A DNA stretch of 9,146 nt from Christensenella sp. UBA7868 (GTDB lineage: Bacteria; Bacillota; Clostridia; Christensenellales; UBA1242): NCBI GenBank assembly GCA_002501285.1, contig DLSG01000099.1, positions 12,050 through 21,195 of the forward strand, in the 5' to 3' direction. The notes beneath the pieces are model-generated. The model saw only the letters and a list, made by a program, of their open reading frames with translations, was not told the DNA's origin and ran no database searches. The translations under genes and the position numbers were made by a program. Each line of letters starts with the position of its first letter. Position 1 is the stretch's first letter. Positions 5,803 through 9,146 of this stretch are shown piece after piece.

Positions 5803-6798
5803 TTAATTAAAATTTCTTTTGTTTTGATTAATTAACAAATCTAAATTATTTTGATAAAAAATCATTGTTTTTTCAAAGTTTTCTTCAAAATTTGTAGGTT
5901 TAAAACCTAGTTTTTTAATTTTGTCGGAATTAATTAAGTATCTTTCGTCGTCCAATTTTCTTTTATCTTCTATTTTTATTTTTTTTGTGCTAATTTTTTT
6001 GTTAATGTTTTGTTTAACGAATTTTATAATTTTTTTAATCATTTCAATGTTTTCAAGTTCGGAGCTGGAACAAATGTTATAAATTTCGCCAATTTCCCCT
6101 TTTTCTATTATTAAATTTAGTGCTTTAACATTATCTTCAACAAAAAGCCAATTGCGTTTATGATATTTACTTGATTTATATAATGTTATGTTTTGATTTA
6201 AAACGCAACTTAAAAATGTTTTTGGAATAAGTTTTTCGGGGTGTTGATAAAATCCAAAGTTATTAGAACTGCGGGTGATAATTGCTGGGAAATTATATTC
6301 TTTTATATATTTTTGTGTTACAATTTCGGCAAAATATTTGGTTAAAGAATAAGGAGATGTGGGGTGACAACTGTCTGTTTCAAAAAATTCCACGTCTTTG
6401 CTTGATCCATAAACCTCGTCAGTTGAAATTTGTAAAAATAATTTATTTTTTTTATTTTTCCAGTTCTGGTGGGCTATTTCAATTAAGTTTTGCGACCCTA
6501 ATGTGTTTGTTTTAAAAAATAAGTCAGGGCCTGAAAAACTGTTATCTACATGGCTTTCAGCCGCAAAGTTTACAACTATATCTATTTTATAATTATTAAA
6601 AATTTTTGAAACTAATTTTTTATCTAAAATGTCGCCATGAAAAAATTTATAATTTTTTTGATTTGTAAATATATCTTCATTGCTGGCGTATGTTTTTTTA
6701 TCTAGGTTTATTATAAAATTTTTTTCATTACTGATTATACTTTTAATAAAATTCAATCCAATAAAGCCAAGTCCACCAGTTACTAAATATGTTTTCAT
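5803..6798 (-). CDS. rmlB: dTDP-glucose 4,6-dehydratase (RmlB family)
   Basis: An extended short-chain dehydrogenase that would convert dTDP-glucose to dTDP-4-keto-6-deoxyglucose, a precursor of rhamnose and other deoxysugars of cell-surface polymers. The NAD-binding glycine motif GGLGFIG is at residues 8-14, with NLDKKTYA at 31-38. NFAAESHVDNS (77-87) is typical of RmlB. The catalytic TDE is at 126-128 and the YxxxK pair is Y150/K154. RSSNNFGFYQHPEKLIP (176-192) and NWLFVEDN (216-223) match the family's substrate region. The length (331) is normal. No ribosome binding site precedes the ATG; TATAAT lies exactly six bases upstream, so the mRNA is predicted leaderless. An in-frame stop six codons upstream fixes the start. 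No rmlA, rmlC, rmlD or glycosyltransferase is adjacent. A relative acting on another nucleotide sugar is possible, but the motifs favour RmlB. Confidence 0.92.
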   Translation of the reverse strand: MKTYLVTGGLGFIGLNFIKSIISNEKNFIINLDKKTYASNEDIFTNQKNYKFFHGDILDKKLVSKIFNNYKIDIVVNFAAESHVDNSFSGPDLFFKTNTLGSQNLIEIAHQNWKNKKNKLFLQISTDEVYGSSKDVEFFETDSCHPTSPYSLTKYFAEIVTQKYIKEYNFPAIITRSSNNFGFYQHPEKLIPKTFLSCVLNQNITLYKSSKYHKRNWLFVEDNVKALNLIIEKGEIGEIYNICSSSELENIEMIKKIIKFVKQNINKKISTKKIKIEDKRKLDDERYLINSDKIKKLGFKPTNFEENFEKTMIFYQNNLDLLINQNKRNFN

Positions 6799-6804
6799 AT
6801 CAAA

Positions 6805-6833
6805 ATTATATGATTAAATTTGGTTTAAAGCAA
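6805..6833 (-). promoter_or_regulatory. Promoter of rmlB, predicted leaderless
   Basis: Read on the minus strand: TTGCTT (6833-6828), a 17-base spacer, TATAAT (6810-6805), six bases (TTTGAT), then the rmlB ATG (6798-6796). The predicted first transcribed base is therefore the A of the start codon. The -10 is perfect and the -35 is partial. Confidence 0.72.
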
Positions 6834-6959
6834 GCAAAAAAAGATTTTATTTTTAAAAATTGTTGTATTTTTAATTTGTAAAATAAACTTTTATTTTAAG
6901 TTGTTTTATTACCAACTTTTATAAATTTAACTTTAAAATTTTGATTTAAAAAATTTTTA

Positions 6960-7838
6960 TTATTTTCGTTTAGAAAATTTTTGACTTAATTTGTCAACAA
7001 ATTTTTCTATTTCGGCTTGTTTTTTTATGCTTAATATAAACAATATTATTAAAAAAGCATAAATTAAAGCCCAAATTATTAAATAATAACCGCTGTAAGG
7101 CAATAGTTTTCCGCTTCCCAAATAGCAAATGCAAAAAATGCCGATAGGACGAGTTATTAAGTTTGTAATAGTAAAAAATCGTAAACTCATGTTTGTAACT
7201 CCTGCGGCAATACATAAAATGTCGTCAGGAAACGCGGGGAAAAGCATCATTAAAAAGAAAGCATATTTTCCGTTTGTTAATTTTTTTGTCCATTTGTTAG
7301 CGTCATCTTTACCACAAATCCAAATTAAAATTTTTTTACCAAATTTTCTTCCAAGAAAAAACGCAAATAAACTTCCTAAAAAAATTGCAACAAAACTTAA
7401 AATTAGGGTAGTTAAAGGCCCAAAAATTAACGCTCCAGCAAGAGTTGATAAAAATGCGGGAATGGGGAGAACTGTTACTTGCAAAAATTGAATAATTACA
7501 AATATAATTAAACTGTAATTTCCACCACTTAAAATAAAATTTTTAATGTCTTCAAGACTGTTTAGTTTATCTGTTATTCCTGTAAGTTTTAAAGGAATAT
7601 AAACCGCTAAAATTAATATGGCAAAAAATAAAATTACAGCAAAAAATCTTATTATTTTGCCTTTTTTTGTTTCGTTACTTACAAATTTTTCGGTTACAAT
7701 TTTTTGCCCTTGTTTTGCACGTGTTTCGTTTAATTTTGCATTAGTTTCCATCATTTTTATATCAATTTCTTCATTTTTATATAAACTTTTAAATTCTTTA
7801 TTTTTAACATCTTCTTCCTTTTTAGATAGTTTATTCAT
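6960..7838 (-). CDS. VTT (SNARE-associated/DedA-like) domain membrane protein, TVP38/TMEM64 family
   Basis: This 292-residue polytopic membrane protein has a long charged cytoplasmic N-terminus (residues 1-60, rich in Lys/Glu) and about six hydrophobic segments (near 62-81, 107-127, 131-162, 191-213, 222-240 and 248-271). A Lys-rich C-terminal tail (272-292) follows. The VTT core is visible as VLPIPAFLSTLAGALIFGP (123-141), then the glycine-rich helix with FFLGRKFGKK (160-169), and FPAFPDDILCIAAG (200-213) with TRPIG (229-233). Family members are linked to lipid scrambling or transport and membrane homeostasis, but the substrate here cannot be told. GGAG (complement of 7844-7847), five bases from the ATG, supports the start. 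Its promoter is unclear: TTGTAA (7934-7929) with TATATG (7912-7907) is weak. No good terminator separates it from rmlB, so some readthrough into rmlB is possible. Confidence 0.88.
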   Translation of the reverse strand: MNKLSKKEEDVKNKEFKSLYKNEEIDIKMMETNAKLNETRAKQGQKIVTEKFVSNETKKGKIIRFFAVILFFAILILAVYIPLKLTGITDKLNSLEDIKNFILSGGNYSLIIFVIIQFLQVTVLPIPAFLSTLAGALIFGPLTTLILSFVAIFLGSLFAFFLGRKFGKKILIWICGKDDANKWTKKLTNGKYAFFLMMLFPAFPDDILCIAAGVTNMSLRFFTITNLITRPIGIFCICYLGSGKLLPYSGYYLIIWALIYAFLIILFILSIKKQAEIEKFVDKLSQKFSKRK

Positions 7839-7977
7839 AATATCTCCGCTTTTAATTATTTTATGAATATCTTTTGTTTATATTCTAAATAATAAGATAT
7901 ATATTTCATATAACTATTATTATTGCATTTACAAGATTACTTTAATGACGATTGCTTTAATATATTAAATTGCAACT

Positions 7978-8020
7978 AAAAAATCAAAATAAAAACGGAT
8001 AAAAAATTTATGATTTTTTT
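7978..8020. other. AT-rich inverted repeat in the divergent intergenic region
   Basis: AAAAAATCA (7978-7986) and TGATTTTTT (8011-8019) are perfect inverted copies with a 24-base loop and a T-run to 8020. It resembles a weak terminator, yet no gene ends here: the VTT gene and the CPBP gene diverge from this 254-base gap. It may be chance, or the end of a small unrecognised transcript. The rest of 7848-8058 shows nothing recognisable. Confidence 0.25.
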
Positions 8021-8058
8021 ATTTAATTAATTGAAATTTTTAAAAGTAATAAAATTGT

Positions 8059-8086
8059 TTGAAAATTTAGAATAAAATGTTATAAT
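8059..8086 (+). promoter_or_regulatory. Promoter of the CPBP gene, predicted leaderless
   Basis: TTGAAA (8059-8064), a 16-base spacer and a perfect TATAAT (8081-8086) with a TGN extension (8078-8080). Six bases (TTTTAA) separate it from the ATG at 8093, so the predicted transcription start is the A of the start codon. There is no Shine-Dalgarno sequence. Confidence 0.75.
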
Positions 8087-8092
8087 TTTTAA

Positions 8093-9136
8093 ATGCAAAA
8101 CAAGTTTAATGAAAAAGATAGTTCAATAACCTTTTTGCTTGCACTGTTTTTACCAAATGTGTTGGCTGTTTTTTGTGTAATAATTCTTTCAATGTTTTTG
8201 CCTCAAAATCAAATTGAAAATTCGCTTGCTTACAAGATAATTTCAACAATTATAAGTCAAGTTGCATTTTTAATAACTTTTTTTATAATAACAAAAACAA
8301 AAAAAGTAAGTGTTAAAGAAATTAAACACGATAAACTTAATTTTAAACAAATAATTATTTTAATTTTAATATCATTTTGTTGTCTATTTTTAATTAGTCC
8401 TTTAATTAATGTTTATGACAGTTTTATTGTGTCTATTGGGATAAAAGAGCAAACTCTTCCAATAAGTTTAGATAGTCCGCTTAATTTCATATATTTATTT
8501 TTTGCGTTAGGGATTGTGGCTCCAATTTCGGAAGAATTGATTTTTAGAGGAATTATTCTTCAAGGGCTTGAAAAGAAAGGTACAAAAAACGCTGCATTAA
8601 TTTCGGCACTAATGTTTATGATTATGCATTTAAGTTTGCATCAAACAATTTATCAATTTTTGCTTGGAATAATTATGGCACTTATTGTTATTTATACAAA
8701 TAGTATTTTTGCAAGTATTTTTGTGCATTTTATTAATAATAGCGTTGTGCTTTTCATAAATTATATTAGCCCGTCACTTTTTGATTATAGATTTTTATCT
8801 ACAAACTATATAATACTTGCTTTTGTTTTATTTTTCTTTGCTCTTTTTATTTTATATTATCTTTTAAAATGGTTAAAAAACATTAAAAAAGAAAAAGATA
8901 AATTGAAAATTTGTGTGGTTGATGGTAAAACTGAAAATGAAAAAATAATTGTTAATACAACGACTAATAAAGTTTTAGATAATAAATCAAGTTTAATCGA
9001 TAAAAATAATTTTAATAACAAAACAAATGGCGAGTATCGAAAATTTGAAGGCAGAAAAATAAATTATTTGCTTTTAAGTTTAATTATTAGTGCGGTTATT
9101 TGGGCTTTAAATTTAATTTTAACAATAGGTGTTTAA
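8093..9136 (+). CDS. CPBP-family intramembrane metalloprotease-like protein (CAAX protease/Abi family)
   Basis: This 347-residue membrane protein has the three family motifs: EELIFR (147-152, the EExxxR motif), FMIMH (175-179, FxxxH) and HFINN (212-216, HxxxN). These Glu and His residues are the presumed metal ligands and catalytic base of a membrane-embedded protease. About seven hydrophobic segments precede residue 260. A hydrophilic Lys/Asn-rich stretch (261-322) and one more membrane helix (about 323-343) then form a C-terminal extension beyond the usual core. Bacterial members act in peptide maturation, bacteriocin self-immunity or membrane proteolysis; no substrate is visible here. A TAA lies directly before the ATG, so the start cannot be moved upstream. 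No ribosome binding site is present and the TATAAT is six bases away, so it is predicted leaderless. The stop overlaps a possible next gene (TAATG). Confidence 0.9.
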   Translation: MQNKFNEKDSSITFLLALFLPNVLAVFCVIILSMFLPQNQIENSLAYKIISTIISQVAFLITFFIITKTKKVSVKEIKHDKLNFKQIIILILISFCCLFLISPLINVYDSFIVSIGIKEQTLPISLDSPLNFIYLFFALGIVAPISEELIFRGIILQGLEKKGTKNAALISALMFMIMHLSLHQTIYQFLLGIIMALIVIYTNSIFASIFVHFINNSVVLFINYISPSLFDYRFLSTNYIILAFVLFFFALFILYYLLKWLKNIKKEKDKLKICVVDGKTENEKIIVNTTTNKVLDNKSSLIDKNNFNNKTNGEYRKFEGRKINYLLLSLIISAVIWALNLILTIGV

Positions 9137-9146
9137 TGCAAAACAA
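9136..9146 (+). CDS. Possible start of a coupled downstream gene, cut by the window end
   Basis: The CPBP stop and an ATG share one base (TAATG, 9134-9138). AGGTG (9127-9131) lies five bases before the ATG. Only MQN plus two bases are visible, so product and reality are undetermined. The 11 visible bases, ATGCAAAACAA, are identical to the start of the CPBP gene itself. Confidence 0.3.

Noticed and set aside
6898..6918. Hairpin AAGTTG/CAACTT as a terminator for the VTT gene.
   Set aside because: It has only six pairs with a nine-base loop, and no T-run follows in the direction of transcription (minus strand).
6282..7866. Plus-strand frames (6282-6515, 7129-7491, 7618-7866) and a second minus frame (6994-7215) across rmlB and the VTT gene.
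   Set aside because: They overlap well-supported genes with clear family motifs and have no domain or initiation signal.
7945..7968. Mini-ORF MTIALIY before the 7978-8020 inverted repeat, as a possible second leader peptide.
   Set aside because: There is no -10 box at the right distance, no ribosome binding site, no run of one amino acid and no competing hairpin. The CPBP gene has its own promoter downstream.
7956..7969. Perfect palindrome TTTAATATATTAAA in the divergent intergenic region.
   Set aside because: Palindromes made only of A and T of this length are expected by chance several times in DNA this AT-rich, and it has no clear relation to a promoter.

Overview
The window is strongly AT-rich DNA, including AT-rich wobble positions, A/T tracts between genes and mostly TAA stops. 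Its TyrS, VTT/TVP38 and CPBP proteins look clostridial. It most likely comes from a low-GC Firmicute (Bacillota), perhaps an uncultured gut Clostridia or Bacilli lineage; this is inferred from composition and protein style only. There is no RNA gene, CRISPR array, transposon or phage gene.

Layout, left to right. (1) 57-1754, plus strand: a cytoplasmic protein made almost entirely of MORN repeats, ending at a hairpin terminator (1923-1976). 1755-1922 is AT-rich and I see nothing in it. (2) 1960-3496, plus strand: the tyrS unit. A TTGACA promoter leads into a 12-codon ORF (1995-2033) encoding MIKQNYYYYYNF, with five consecutive tyrosine codons. It is followed by mutually exclusive antiterminator and terminator hairpins, then tyrS (2188-3411) and its own terminator. 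(3) 3626-5673, plus strand: a near-perfect consensus promoter driving a 644-residue TPR-like protein, ending at a terminator that works in both orientations. (4) 5803-6833, minus strand: a lone rmlB-type dTDP-glucose 4,6-dehydratase with its own promoter. (5) 6960-7838, minus strand: a VTT/TVP38-family membrane protein. (6) 8059-9136, plus strand: a CPBP-family membrane protease-like protein, with a possible coupled gene starting at 9136 and cut by the window end.

The most interesting element is the tyrS leader. It reads as classical ribosome-mediated attenuation. A ribosome that stalls at the Tyr codons when Tyr-tRNA is short would free the strand GTGGTAGAAG to pair with CTTCTATCAT, which blocks the terminator and lets tyrS be transcribed. 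Firmicute tyrS genes are normally controlled by tRNA-sensing T-box leaders, so a tyrosine leader peptide here would be an unusual replacement. No T-box stem I fits in the short leader.

A second pattern supports the same reading. The leader peptide, rmlB and the CPBP gene all have a -10 box, exactly six bases, then ATG, with no Shine-Dalgarno sequence. All three are therefore predicted to be leaderless mRNAs whose first base is the A of the start codon. The MORN, tyrS, TPR and VTT genes instead have clear G-rich ribosome binding sites. The genes look like independent transcription units rather than one pathway.
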